DNA of 64,000 nt from JAPLDB01 sp038206355 (GTDB lineage: Bacteria > Bacteroidota > Bacteroidia > AKYH767-A > 2013-40CM-41-45): assembly GCA_038206355.1 (NCBI GenBank), contig JBBRAY010000013.1, positions 17,146 to 81,145 on the forward strand. The letters run 5' to 3'. This document shows, piece after piece, positions 33,096-41,826 of this stretch (position 1 is the stretch's first letter; the number at the start of each line of letters is the position of its first letter). The translations under genes were made by a program, and so were the position numbers. Under the pieces are notes generated by a model, which was not told where the DNA came from, did not search any database, and saw nothing but the letters and a program-made list of their open reading frames with translations.

Positions 33096-33455
33096 TTACT
33101 TCTTGTCTTTAAGTTTTTTCTGTAATACGTAATTCATTTTTTGATTTTCGTCTATCAATCGAAGTAAAGAATTTAATACTTCTTTTTTAATCAAGCCCAG
33201 TTTATTAGAAACCACTACCTGCGTTTGAAGTTCATAAGAGGAACAATTTGAAATACCCGGGAAGTGGACAAATTCGTTATCAGAATTTCGTCCGGCTCCT
33301 TCAGCAATATTGGAAGCTATCGATACAATAGCTCTTCTGATTTTAGAGGTAAGTCCGTATTTTTCCTCAACAGGAAATTTTGCTGTTGCTTTATAAACTT
33401 CAACTGAAAGGTTGATTGATTTCTGCCAGATTTTAATTTGCTTAAGATTGTGCAT
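33096..33455 (-). CDS. Four-helix-bundle protein (23S rRNA intervening-sequence protein family)
   Basis: 119 residues from MHNLKQIKIWQKSINLSVEV; sixteen further in-frame codons upstream do not fit the family. KYGLTSKIRRAIVSIASNIA EGAGR is the family signature (TIGR02436-like), followed by a helix that normally reads FLxFLxIAxGSxxELETQ and here reads FVHFPGISNCSSYELQTQ, with a Pro and other changes that suggest drift. In many genomes such ORFs sit in 23S rRNA intervening sequences; here the gene stands alone between two lipid-metabolism genes, flanked by word and palindrome elements. Function unknown. Confidence 0.8.
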   Translation of the reverse strand: MHNLKQIKIWQKSINLSVEVYKATAKFPVEEKYGLTSKIRRAIVSIASNIAEGAGRNSDNEFVHFPGISNCSSYELQTQVVVSNKLGLIKKEVLNSLLRLIDENQKMNYVLQKKLKDKK

Positions 33456-33592
33456 TGCTTTTTTTCCGGCAAGATGAAAAGTCATATCTTTAAATGAAAA
33501 CATTATATCATGTTTATTATTTAATCCTTTATTTTCTTTTCAATGAAACACCAACAAATCCTGATTAACAATCACAAATTCATGACCTTTCG

Positions 33593-33668
33593 TTTCTCAT
33601 CTCTCATCTCATCACGATAGCTATCGGGACTAATATCTCTTCCCGATAGCTATCGGGACTCATTTCTC
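33593..33668 (-). repeat. Composite palindrome/word element, copy 2 (inverted)
   Basis: Read on the minus strand: AAATGAGTCCCGATAGCTAT CGGGAAGAGATATTAG, TCCCGATAGCTATCGTG, ATGAGATGAGAGATGAG. It matches copy 1 at 29781-29856 with few differences and lies in the same orientation relative to the adjacent gene (upstream of the four-helix-bundle gene, downstream of the acyl-CoA ligase). Palindromes at 33613-33628 and 33642-33657. Confidence 0.75.
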
Positions 33669-35439
33669 ACTCCCCGTACATTTTATCAATCTCATCCTTG
33701 TTTCTCTCCGTAATTACCTTTCGTTTTAAACTTAATTTTTGGGTGAGTTCGCCGCTGTCAGGAGTCCATTCCTTAGGCAGTAAGATGAATTTTTTTACCT
33801 GTTCTGTCTGACCGAAATCTTGATTGAAAGTATCAAACTCTGATTTTATTCTTGCAATTACGTCAGGGTTTCTGATCACAGATTCATTGGATTCGAAAGG
33901 AATACTTTTAATCTCGCACCAAGATTTCAGGTGGGCAAAAGCCGGAACAACCAGTGCTGATGCGAATTTTTTGTTTTCACCAACCACCATCATTTGTTCA
34001 ATAAATGGTGATTCTTTAAATTTATTTTCCAGTGCCTGTGGCGCAATATATTTTCCGCCTGATGTTTTAAATATTTCCTTTTTCCTGTCGGTAATTTTCA
34101 GAAACCTTCCGTTTTCCAGCACTCCGATATCTCCGGTATGAAAAAATCCATCAGCATCAATTACTTCAGCTGTCAGGTCAGGTCGTTTATAATAACCCTT
34201 CATCACATTTGGCCCCTTACAAAGAATTTCTCCGTCCTCTGCAATTTTTACTTCCACGCCTTCAATGACAGGGCCCACTGTTCCAATCCGCACAGCATTT
34301 TTCAGGTTGGTATTATTCACAGCAATAACCGGAGATGTTTCTGTAAGACCATATCCTTCAAGTACAACAATTTTTGCAGCCCAGAAAACCCGTGCAAGCC
34401 GTGGCTGGAGTGCTGCGCCACCACTTACAATAGCCTTCACATTACCTCCAAGGGCATCGCGCCATTTATTGAAAATTATTTTGTTAGCCAGCCATAACTT
34501 CAATTCATAAAATAATCCATTGGCTCCATCGAGTTCATATTTAAGGCCGAGGTTGAGCGCCCAGAAAAAAAGTTTGCGTTTAATCCCAGTAAGCTCTTTT
34601 CCTTTAGCAACAATTTTATCATACACCTTTTCAAGCAGTCGCGGAACGGTAGAAAAAACATCCGGTTTTACTTCTTTGATATTTTCCACTATCGTTTCCA
34701 TGCTTTGCGCATAATAAATGGAGATGCCAACATACATATACACATACGTAAGCATGCGCTCATAAACATGGCAGAGCGGAAGAAAGCTCAGTGCCTTTGC
34801 TTTGTATCCGGCAGGTATCAGTGTGCGCGTACCCCACACATTGCTGATGAGGTTATTGTGTGTAAGCATGACCCCTTTCGGATTGCCCGTTGTTCCGGAA
34901 GTATAAATCAATGTGGCCACATCATCTGGCTGAATAGATTTTTTGACCTCTTCCAGTTCTTTGTCTTTCTGATTCAGTTCACCTTTTTTAATAAAATCAC
35001 CCCAATAAGTAGCGCCATCAATTTTCTCAAAAGTGATAATGTCTGTTATTTCAGGAAGTTGCGAGCGGATGGAGACGACCTTTTGATAGAGGTTAATGTC
35101 AGAAACAAAAATGAGTTTGGCGCCGCTGTCATTAAGGATGAATTGTGTTTCCTGTGGACTCAGTGTTGTGTATAAAGGCACATTCACAATTCCTGCCTGC
35201 AACATGCCCATATCAACAATATTCCACTCAGGTCTGTTGTTGGAAACGATTGCGACTTTATCATCTTTTTTCAGTCCCATAGCCCACAGCGCAAAACTCA
35301 CAACGGATGCGAGTTTCCAGAATTCATCCGTTGACGTTTGTTTCCACTCGCCATTCACTTTGGCATTGAGTGCGTTCTCAAGGGGCAGTGAATTCTTTTG
35401 CTTTTCAAGAATATCAAATATGCGTGTGATGTCTTGCAT
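33667..35439 (-). CDS. Long-chain fatty-acid-CoA ligase (AMP-forming)
   Basis: 590 residues. ANL superfamily: the P-loop TLIYTSGTTGNPKGVMLTHN, the A4/A5 motif VLEGYGLTETSPVIAVNN, GEILCKGPNVMKGYYKRPDL, the Asp in FFHTGDIGVLENGRFLKITD, and RKKEIFKTSGGKYIAPQALE. It activates long-chain fatty acids to acyl-CoA at the membrane for beta-oxidation or lipid synthesis (FadD15 type). Placement beside the FadN-like gene supports beta-oxidation. Confidence 0.92.
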   Translation of the reverse strand: MQDITRIFDILEKQKNSLPLENALNAKVNGEWKQTSTDEFWKLASVVSFALWAMGLKKDDKVAIVSNNRPEWNIVDMGMLQAGIVNVPLYTTLSPQETQFILNDSGAKLIFVSDINLYQKVVSIRSQLPEITDIITFEKIDGATYWGDFIKKGELNQKDKELEEVKKSIQPDDVATLIYTSGTTGNPKGVMLTHNNLISNVWGTRTLIPAGYKAKALSFLPLCHVYERMLTYVYMYVGISIYYAQSMETIVENIKEVKPDVFSTVPRLLEKVYDKIVAKGKELTGIKRKLFFWALNLGLKYELDGANGLFYELKLWLANKIIFNKWRDALGGNVKAIVSGGAALQPRLARVFWAAKIVVLEGYGLTETSPVIAVNNTNLKNAVRIGTVGPVIEGVEVKIAEDGEILCKGPNVMKGYYKRPDLTAEVIDADGFFHTGDIGVLENGRFLKITDRKKEIFKTSGGKYIAPQALENKFKESPFIEQMMVVGENKKFASALVVPAFAHLKSWCEIKSIPFESNESVIRNPDVIARIKSEFDTFNQDFGQTEQVKKFILLPKEWTPDSGELTQKLSLKRKVITERNKDEIDKMYGE

Positions 35440-35444
35440 TTGCT

Positions 35445-35514
35445 GAGATTTTAGACGTGAGAAGTAAGAAACGAGTCCCGATAGCTATCGGGAAGAGATA
35501 TTAGACAAACAGCC
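35445..35514 (+). repeat. Palindrome/word element, copy 3 (short form)
   Basis: GAGATTTTAGACGTGAGAAG, TAAGAAACGAGTCCCGATAG CTATCGGGAAGAGATATTAG ACAAACAGCC. It contains one perfect palindrome (35477-35492) and ends in CAGCC like the other elements. It starts 5 bp from the acyl-CoA ligase start. The rest of the 229-bp gap (35515-35668) shows no gene or terminator that I can recognise. Confidence 0.65.
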
Positions 35515-35668
35515 GAAACCAACTTCAAGAAGTTGACTACCTTCAATGCTCATATTCAATAGCGCACGTATGATTTTCCTCAAAGTAAGTCATTAAAAAC
35601 AGGATAGTAAATGAATGCGAATACTATTATCAAGAGAAATTTGTTGAAAAGAAAGCCCCCCTCGAATG

Positions 35669-37498
35669 TCAGGTATTTTTGTTCATCCAATAATTCAATA
35701 CGCAGATGCGCCATACCAGGTTTGCATTTCTGTTATCTCCTTTCCTGAAACCCTCTAATATTGGCTGAATTTTCTTCATGTTGAGGAAATCGAGATTTGA
35801 GAAACTGTCATCAACTAAATGTTTCAATGGCCCGCGCAGCCATTTAATTTCACCGGGAGTTACAAATCCTTTTTTGTCTTTTCTGGAAGAAATTTTTTCA
35901 GGTAAAATCGAACTCAACGACCGGCGGAGAATTTTCTTAGTGATGCCGTTATCAATTTTGTCGTCATCAGAAAGTGAAAAAACAAATTCAACAAGACGAT
36001 GATCGAGAAAAGGAACCCGCGATTCGATTGAGAAGGCCATTGAATTGCGGTCTTCATATTGCAGCAATGTCGGTAGTGATGTTGTAAATGTCAGGTGGTA
36101 GAGAAAACGGTCCAAATCAGATCCTCCCGGACGGTCAAGTCTAAAATTAACGCTGTTGTTATTTCCTAAAAACGGAAAATAGTTTTTGTATTCCATTGCA
36201 TACAATTGCTGTTCACTAAGTCCTCCGGCGAGAAAGCTTTTCAAAAACACATCCTTCATTTTTCCGAATCCCATTTCCTGATTTGATGCATGTGCCTTTA
36301 GCTGGTGAATCGCTTTTCCGAATTTCATTTGCTTAAGCAACCCACCGATCAGCCGGTAAAAGGAATGCATATAGCCCCCCAGCATTTCATCAGCGCCCTG
36401 ACCATCCACCACCACTTTTATTTTTTTCTCAGCAGCAAGTTTCATCACAAAGTATTGTGAAATCGGAGACGAACCTGCGATGGGTACATCGGCATGTTTA
36501 ATAGCATTTTCAAAATCATTTCCGATGTCATCATCAGTCGGGCTGAAATAAAACGGATTGAGTGAAGGATATTTTGAAAGCACCTCATTCACAAAAGGGC
36601 GTTCGTCCACGCTACCTTTTCCCTCGTAATAAATAGTAAATGTTTTAAAATTCAGGTCAGTGAAATCAGTTGCAATGGCTGATGCAATGGCAGAACTGTC
36701 GAGCCCACCACTCAGGCATCCACCGATTTCCACATCGCTACGCATGTGCTGACGAATGCTCTGATCGAATAATGATTTAAATTTTTCGACTTTGCTTTCG
36801 GAGGAGCCTGCAAATTTTTTCTCCGGGTGAATATCCCAGTACTTTGAAATGGTCACCTTACCATCCTCAAACACGAGGTTATGAGCGGCGGGTAAAGATT
36901 TTAGTGACTCGAAATAAGTTTCATCACCATATCCCATCCATCCCATTTGCAGTCCACGATTGATCTGATTGTAATTCAGATCAGACTTAAACAACGGAGC
37001 TTTCTTTAACGCTTTGTATTCGGAACCAAAATAAAACCGACCACCATTGTGTAAATAGTAAAAAGGTTTTATTCCAAATCTGTCGCGCGAACAAAATAAT
37101 TTTCGCGTCTTGAGATCCCAAATAGCAAATGCCCACATGCCCATGAAAAGTTCAACGCACTTTTCGCCGTGTTCGCGGAATGCTGCGAGGATTACTTCTG
37201 TGTCGGATTGGGTTGTAAACTGATAACCTTTCTTCTTTAATTCTTCCCTGACTTCAACGTAGTTGTAAATTTCTCCATTGTAAGTAATCAATGCATCAAA
37301 ATATTCCATTGGCTGATTACCGTCAACAGAAAGGTCAATAATACTCAGTCGGTTATGCCCAAAAGCCAGCGGCATTTCAAATCGCATACCCCTTGCATCC
37401 GGACCACGGTGTGCAATACTTTGAAGCATTGCTTCAAGCGTATTATGTGCTTCATCAATATTTAACTGTGGATCAATAAAGCCCGATATTCCGCACAT
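35669..37498 (-). CDS. Asparagine synthetase (glutamine-hydrolysing)-like amidotransferase
   Basis: 609 residues. Class II glutaminase domain with nucleophile Cys2 (MCGISGFID) and HRGPDARG; synthetase domain with the PPi-loop CLSGGLDSSAIASAI and the later DGQGADEMLGGYMHSFYRLI segment. It could make free asparagine, but AsnB paralogues beside glycosyltransferases often amidate sugar acids in surface polysaccharides. Its stop/start spacing of 3 bp with the downstream-numbered glycosyltransferase gene (37502) indicates one transcription unit, favouring the second role (inference). I therefore leave the symbol blank. Confidence 0.88.
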   Translation of the reverse strand: MCGISGFIDPQLNIDEAHNTLEAMLQSIAHRGPDARGMRFEMPLAFGHNRLSIIDLSVDGNQPMEYFDALITYNGEIYNYVEVREELKKKGYQFTTQSDTEVILAAFREHGEKCVELFMGMWAFAIWDLKTRKLFCSRDRFGIKPFYYLHNGGRFYFGSEYKALKKAPLFKSDLNYNQINRGLQMGWMGYGDETYFESLKSLPAAHNLVFEDGKVTISKYWDIHPEKKFAGSSESKVEKFKSLFDQSIRQHMRSDVEIGGCLSGGLDSSAIASAIATDFTDLNFKTFTIYYEGKGSVDERPFVNEVLSKYPSLNPFYFSPTDDDIGNDFENAIKHADVPIAGSSPISQYFVMKLAAEKKIKVVVDGQGADEMLGGYMHSFYRLIGGLLKQMKFGKAIHQLKAHASNQEMGFGKMKDVFLKSFLAGGLSEQQLYAMEYKNYFPFLGNNNSVNFRLDRPGGSDLDRFLYHLTFTTSLPTLLQYEDRNSMAFSIESRVPFLDHRLVEFVFSLSDDDKIDNGITKKILRRSLSSILPEKISSRKDKKGFVTPGEIKWLRGPLKHLVDDSFSNLDFLNMKKIQPILEGFRKGDNRNANLVWRICVLNYWMNKNT

Positions 37499-37501
37499 AT
37501 A

Positions 37502-38827
37502 TTATTGATTTGAGGTTAAAGATTTCCCGGATAAAATTTCAGCAAGTTGAATCGTCAAATTTTTTCTGGAATACTTTACAAAGTTAGTGCTTTGGTTAAT
37601 CTCTGAACGATGCGGACTCCATTCAGTGAGAAGTCCGAGGATATGATCTTTTAACAGAGAAACTTCATTGCGTTCAAAAGTTTTTCCTGCATGACACTCA
37701 TTGACAATTTTTGCTGCATCACCTTGCTGTGCGCCGATGCAGATAATGGGTTTACGTGACGCCATGTATTCAAACAGCTTTCCGGTGAGAATGCCATGAC
37801 TATCGCGCACATCTGGAATTACAAGCAACAAGGCATCTGACGTTCTCATATACTCAATCGCCTTCTCATGCTTTACGTGCGGTATAAATTCAGTGAACTC
37901 ATCTAGCCCGTTGTCTTTGATCATGGCAATGATATTGTCGGTTCTTCCGCCTACAAATCTCAACTTCACTTTCCGGGATGGCAATTCATCAAGTGCATTT
38001 CTCAGTGCCTCAAAAAATATTCTCGGATTGTAAATGTCAGCAATGGTTCCAACGTAAGTAAACGTAAATACTTCATTTCCTGAAATGCTTACCGGCGGAA
38101 AATCATCTTCGTCAAATCCGTTTGGTATGACATGAATTTTCGAAGCTGAAATTTTTTTACTCTTCGATAAATAATTTTTCAAAATCGGATTGCTCACCAC
38201 CACCAGTTCATCGGCCTGTTCCACAACCTGTTTTTCATAAGCTGCGTCCCTTTGAGCGGCCATTCCTGTGTGGAGCATATCCTTGTAGTAAAATATGTCA
38301 GTCCACGGATCCCGCAAATCAGCGATCCACCTGAGTTTTGGAAATTTTCTCTTCAGCTTCACTCCAATTAACTGAGAACTGTGTGGTGGAGAAGAAATCA
38401 ACACGGTATCAATATTTTCAGTAGCGATCAGTTCTGAAGCCTTTGCAAAAGCATATTTCACCCATCCCTTTCTGGCATCAGGAATAAAAAAATTACCTCT
38501 GATGAATCGCAACATCCGCTGAGAAAACTTCTCTTTGTCTTTATTTGCAAAACCACCATAAGGCGCTTTATTGCCTGTAATTTTAGTAAGGATATTCAGC
38601 GGCTCAAATGAATGTGTATGATAAACCTTTAAATCAGAGGGAATGTCATGGAGCAATGATTCATCCCGAATGGGATAGCTGGCAACATTACTATCCACAG
38701 TCAATACATAAGGATCAAAACCTGACAGCGAAAGGTATTTGGCAAACTTAAAAATCCTTTGAACTCCGGCGCCACCACTTGGGGGCCAATAGTATGAAAT
38801 GATTAAGATTTTTTTAAAAGTCTGCAC
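37502..38827 (-). CDS. Glycosyltransferase family 4-type protein
   Basis: 441 residues. GT-B fold: N-terminal ISYYWPPSGGAGVQRIFKFA and DLRDPWTDIFYYKDML, then the C-terminal domain with HVIPNGFDEDDFPPV, FTYVGTIADIYNPRIFFEAL and the donor-site region RTSDALLLVIPDVRDSHGIL TGKLFEYMAS. It transfers an activated sugar to an unknown acceptor. It lies directly before the asparagine synthetase-like gene (3-bp gap) and after the YfhO gene, suggesting a surface-glycan module. Confidence 0.88.
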   Translation of the reverse strand: MQTFKKILIISYYWPPSGGAGVQRIFKFAKYLSLSGFDPYVLTVDSNVASYPIRDESLLHDIPSDLKVYHTHSFEPLNILTKITGNKAPYGGFANKDKEKFSQRMLRFIRGNFFIPDARKGWVKYAFAKASELIATENIDTVLISSPPHSSQLIGVKLKRKFPKLRWIADLRDPWTDIFYYKDMLHTGMAAQRDAAYEKQVVEQADELVVVSNPILKNYLSKSKKISASKIHVIPNGFDEDDFPPVSISGNEVFTFTYVGTIADIYNPRIFFEALRNALDELPSRKVKLRFVGGRTDNIIAMIKDNGLDEFTEFIPHVKHEKAIEYMRTSDALLLVIPDVRDSHGILTGKLFEYMASRKPIICIGAQQGDAAKIVNECHAGKTFERNEVSLLKDHILGLLTEWSPHRSEINQSTNFVKYSRKNLTIQLAEILSGKSLTSNQ

Positions 38828-38831
38828 GATA

Positions 38832-38943
38832 AATCAATGATGAAGAAAATCGAAATCCCAAAAACGAAATTCGAAATCCGAAATGCAAAATACGAAATGG
38901 CAATTTAAATTATAGACAATCAACCAAGTCAACTAATCAACCA
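38832..38943. repeat. CGAAATC-type word tract between YfhO and glycosyltransferase genes
   Basis: GAAAATCGAAATCCC, AAACGAAATTCGAAATCCG AAATGCAAAATACGAAATGG fill the first part; CAATCAACCAAGTCAACTAA TCAACCAATTAC (a copy of the TTGATTGG family, inverted) fills the end beside the YfhO stop. Two word families therefore abut in one spacer. Confidence 0.6.
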
Positions 38944-38944
38944 A

Positions 38945-41425
38945 TTACCCTTTTCCTTTTTTCCATTCCATAAATCCTATTCCTGCCACGAGCAATAACA
39001 ATAATGCAGAGCTGACCAATGAGACTTTCTCTCCTGTTATATAAACCTCCGGTTCAAATTTCCATTCAATAGTATGTGAGCCGGCAGGAACTTTCATGCC
39101 TCTCAAAACATAATTCACGCATACGTAATCTGACTTTTGGCCATCCACATAAACGTTCCATCCTTTGTCATAAAAGATTTCAGAAAATACTGCCATCTGT
39201 GGTGACGAGCAATTTGATTCATAAACAAGATCATTCAGTTTATAGGATTTCAAAGAGATGGATGCGGCAGAATCAAAGGCAGGTGTAAAGCCCGACAGAA
39301 TATCTTTATATCGTTCATCAACAACAGCTGTCGTTTTCGGATTAAAGGTTTGCAGCGCTGCAATTTCCGAATCCGCATTGGGAACCATCTTCACTTCGCT
39401 TACAAACCAAGCATTTCCAAGAGCGCCTTCATTTAAAATTGGTGATGCATCAGGATTGATGATGATATATTTTGTATTCATCATATTGATTGTCCGTTGC
39501 GAGAAAAGAGTCATCATCATATCGCTGTCTTTATTCTGAATCGTACTTCTGATGTCAGTCATTTCCGGCGTGATGGTGTGGTCAATCATTTCCTTATATC
39601 TTTTCAGTTTGGCGCCGTGGTACCCGCCGATTGACTGGTGATAATAAGATGTGCTTGCATCATTAAAAGTGTTTGCTGCCAGGTTAAGCACCCTGTATGA
39701 TGTGCTGTCGCGCAGAATCATTTCGTCAGCGGCAGTCATCGGGAATGCCGTATAGTTTGAGGATTTCCTGACGTAGTCATCGGCACTGAGGTAACGCTTA
39801 TCAACGGTCCACAAGTCAAGTAAAATGAGCACAGCCAACGACCAGATAATAAGTCCAGCCCTGAATTTGTACCTGACGAATGTATAGATCAGAATAGAAG
39901 CCAGCAGCACAAGTAAAAAAGTACGCATCGAATCAGCGGTCATTATTGCCTTACGTGCTGTCTCCAGGGAAGCAAAAAATCCATCGAGCACTTCCTGTGA
40001 GACATTCTGCCCTTTTACTGAGGCCACAACGTTGTCGTATTCCTCCTGGGTATAAAAAGAGGTGAACATGCCGGGCGCAGCAAGTATGAGAATTGAAATC
40101 CCCAATACAATTCCGCCGCCGTAATATAATTTCTTAATATTTTTCTTCATCCAGTCTGCTTCTTTTACAATTTTATCAAGTGCAAGAACAGCAAGGAGTG
40201 GCATCATAAATTCAACAATGGTGAGCGTCATGGACACGGTTCTGAATTTGTTGTAACCGGGAACGTAGTCCAGAAAGAAATTTGTAAACGGCATAAAGTG
40301 TTTTCCCCAGCTCAGCACCAACCCGAGTACGGTTGCAATAAGAATCCACCACTTCATTTCACCCTTTATGATAAAAAGTCCAATAACAAATAGCAAGCAA
40401 ATAATTGCGCCTACATAGGAAGGTCCGCCGGTAAATGGAAGTTCACCATAGTAAGCACCGAACTGTCCGATATTCTGCTTGTAATTTGCATCCACATTTT
40501 TCAGCGCATCTTTATTCGCCTTTGCAATCGGCTCAGAGACTCCGCCTTTAAAATCAGGAATGAAAAGTGTGAAGCTCTCTCCTATCCCATAACTCCAGCC
40601 TGTTACATAATCCCTGTCGAGACCTGTAGTTTTATTTTCTTTATCGGAAGTAAGTTCTGATGGTCCGCGCGTTGAATACTTTCCGTACTCAGCTGTGGCA
40701 AGTAAGTTGGTGATATTGGTACAACCTGCAATAGCGGCAACGATGGCCAGTGAGGCAGTGGCTTTAAAAAAATAAGGCAGCGCTTTTTCGCGATAAGCCC
40801 TGTACAACTCTGCAATTCCGAGAAGTACGATGATCATGATCAGGTAATACGTAATCTGCAAGTGATTGGTGTATAATTCAAGGGCAATCATCAACCCTGT
40901 AATCGCAGTTCCAATCAACCATTTTCCCCGGTAAGTCATAATCACTCCTGCAATTACCGGAGCCATGTATGCTATTGCATGCGCCTGTGTGTTATGACCT
41001 GATTCAATATAAATCAGAAAGTAACTCGACATTGCAAAACCAACGGAGCCAAGTATTGCAATCCGTTGATCAATTTTCAAAACGATGAGCAGAAAGTAAA
41101 ACCCAATCATCAGATTCCACAAAAGATTTGCGGGCGATGGCAGTCCAAGCCAGATTATTCTATTGATATACTGAACGAGGTTTGCGGGATACAAAACCGA
41201 AATCTGATATGCCGGCATTCCGCCAAACATAGAATTCGTCCACAGGGGCTCATCATGATACTTTACACGATAATCATCAATCGCTTTGCTCATTCCCTCC
41301 CAGTTTGAAATGTCGCTTTGCTTTAATTGTTTCCCGGCAAAGAGCGGGGAAAAATAAATCATTGTGATCGCGAGAAAAGCAGCGATAGCAATCAGGTGAG
41401 GGAGGTATGGCTTCAGTTTATTCAT
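38945..41425 (-). CDS. YfhO family multi-spanning membrane protein
   Basis: 826 residues. The N-terminal ~510 residues contain about a dozen hydrophobic helices starting at 10-30 (LPHLIAIAAFLAITMIYF), with the luminal loop MFGGMPAYQISVLYPANLVQ typical of the family. A C-terminal extracytoplasmic domain (about 560-790) ends with a last helix and a basic tail (FMEWKKGKG). YfhO proteins are GT-C-like; characterised relatives help glycosylate teichoic acid or other surface polymers. Context (glycosyltransferase and amidotransferase downstream) supports a role in surface-glycan modification (inference). Confidence 0.85.
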   Translation of the reverse strand: MNKLKPYLPHLIAIAAFLAITMIYFSPLFAGKQLKQSDISNWEGMSKAIDDYRVKYHDEPLWTNSMFGGMPAYQISVLYPANLVQYINRIIWLGLPSPANLLWNLMIGFYFLLIVLKIDQRIAILGSVGFAMSSYFLIYIESGHNTQAHAIAYMAPVIAGVIMTYRGKWLIGTAITGLMIALELYTNHLQITYYLIMIIVLLGIAELYRAYREKALPYFFKATASLAIVAAIAGCTNITNLLATAEYGKYSTRGPSELTSDKENKTTGLDRDYVTGWSYGIGESFTLFIPDFKGGVSEPIAKANKDALKNVDANYKQNIGQFGAYYGELPFTGGPSYVGAIICLLFVIGLFIIKGEMKWWILIATVLGLVLSWGKHFMPFTNFFLDYVPGYNKFRTVSMTLTIVEFMMPLLAVLALDKIVKEADWMKKNIKKLYYGGGIVLGISILILAAPGMFTSFYTQEEYDNVVASVKGQNVSQEVLDGFFASLETARKAIMTADSMRTFLLVLLASILIYTFVRYKFRAGLIIWSLAVLILLDLWTVDKRYLSADDYVRKSSNYTAFPMTAADEMILRDSTSYRVLNLAANTFNDASTSYYHQSIGGYHGAKLKRYKEMIDHTITPEMTDIRSTIQNKDSDMMMTLFSQRTINMMNTKYIIINPDASPILNEGALGNAWFVSEVKMVPNADSEIAALQTFNPKTTAVVDERYKDILSGFTPAFDSAASISLKSYKLNDLVYESNCSSPQMAVFSEIFYDKGWNVYVDGQKSDYVCVNYVLRGMKVPAGSHTIEWKFEPEVYITGEKVSLVSSALLLLLVAGIGFMEWKKGKG

Positions 41426-41516
41426 AAAAAGATGCGGTTAAAATTATCCGGTGAATTGAGAGTGCAGAATTAAGAATTAAAAAGCACCTGTAAAAAAATT
41501 TGATGGTTGCAGAAAC

Positions 41517-41723
41517 TTATTTAACCTCCTCATAATCCACATATTCACCTTTGTCAGTATCTTTCTGTTGATCTGTTTTTGGAGTTGGAGTTACGGTCAC
41601 TTCGCCTTCCTGCTTTCGGGGTTGCTCGTAATGGTGTTTGTGGTGAACGGTCGTTTTTGCTGATCCGCCGAAAATGCGCCAGAGCACCCATATGATAAGA
41701 ACAATATAAAAGAGATCGGCCAT
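41517..41723 (-). CDS. DUF4834 family small membrane protein
   Basis: 68 residues. One N-terminal membrane helix (LFYIVLIIWVLWRIFGG) followed by a His-rich stretch (TTVHHKHHYEQ) and an acidic/polar tail ending GEYVDYEEVK. This layout is typical of DUF4834, a Bacteroidota-only family of unknown function. A TTAAAAG-type word tract (41738-41762) lies 15 bp upstream of the start. Confidence 0.75.
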   Translation of the reverse strand: MADLFYIVLIIWVLWRIFGGSAKTTVHHKHHYEQPRKQEGEVTVTPTPKTDQQKDTDKGEYVDYEEVK

Positions 41724-41737
41724 GGAGGAAGAAATAA

Positions 41738-41762
41738 GTTAAAAGTTAAAAGTCAAAAATCA
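41738..41762. repeat. AAGTTAAAAG word tract upstream of the DUF4834 gene
   Basis: AAGTTAAAAGTTAAAAGTC AAAAATC: three near-copies of a 9-bp word. Its inverted form appears at 10588-10623 (TTTTTAACTTTTGACTTA). Confidence 0.45.
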
Positions 41763-41826
41763 GAAGATCCATGACGCAAGACTTACTAAATTAAGCTGTC
41801 AAAGATAAGAAGTGGTTTTAGAATGA

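Noticed and set aside
33096..33455. 23S rRNA intervening sequence
   Set aside because: The four-helix-bundle gene belongs to that protein family, but no rRNA sequence was recognised on either side.
34138..34497. 119-residue plus-strand ORF and other long ORFs opposite the acyl-CoA ligase, FadN-like gene and rpoA
   Set aside because: They are antisense to strongly supported genes, lack recognisable domains and have no promoter or terminator of their own.
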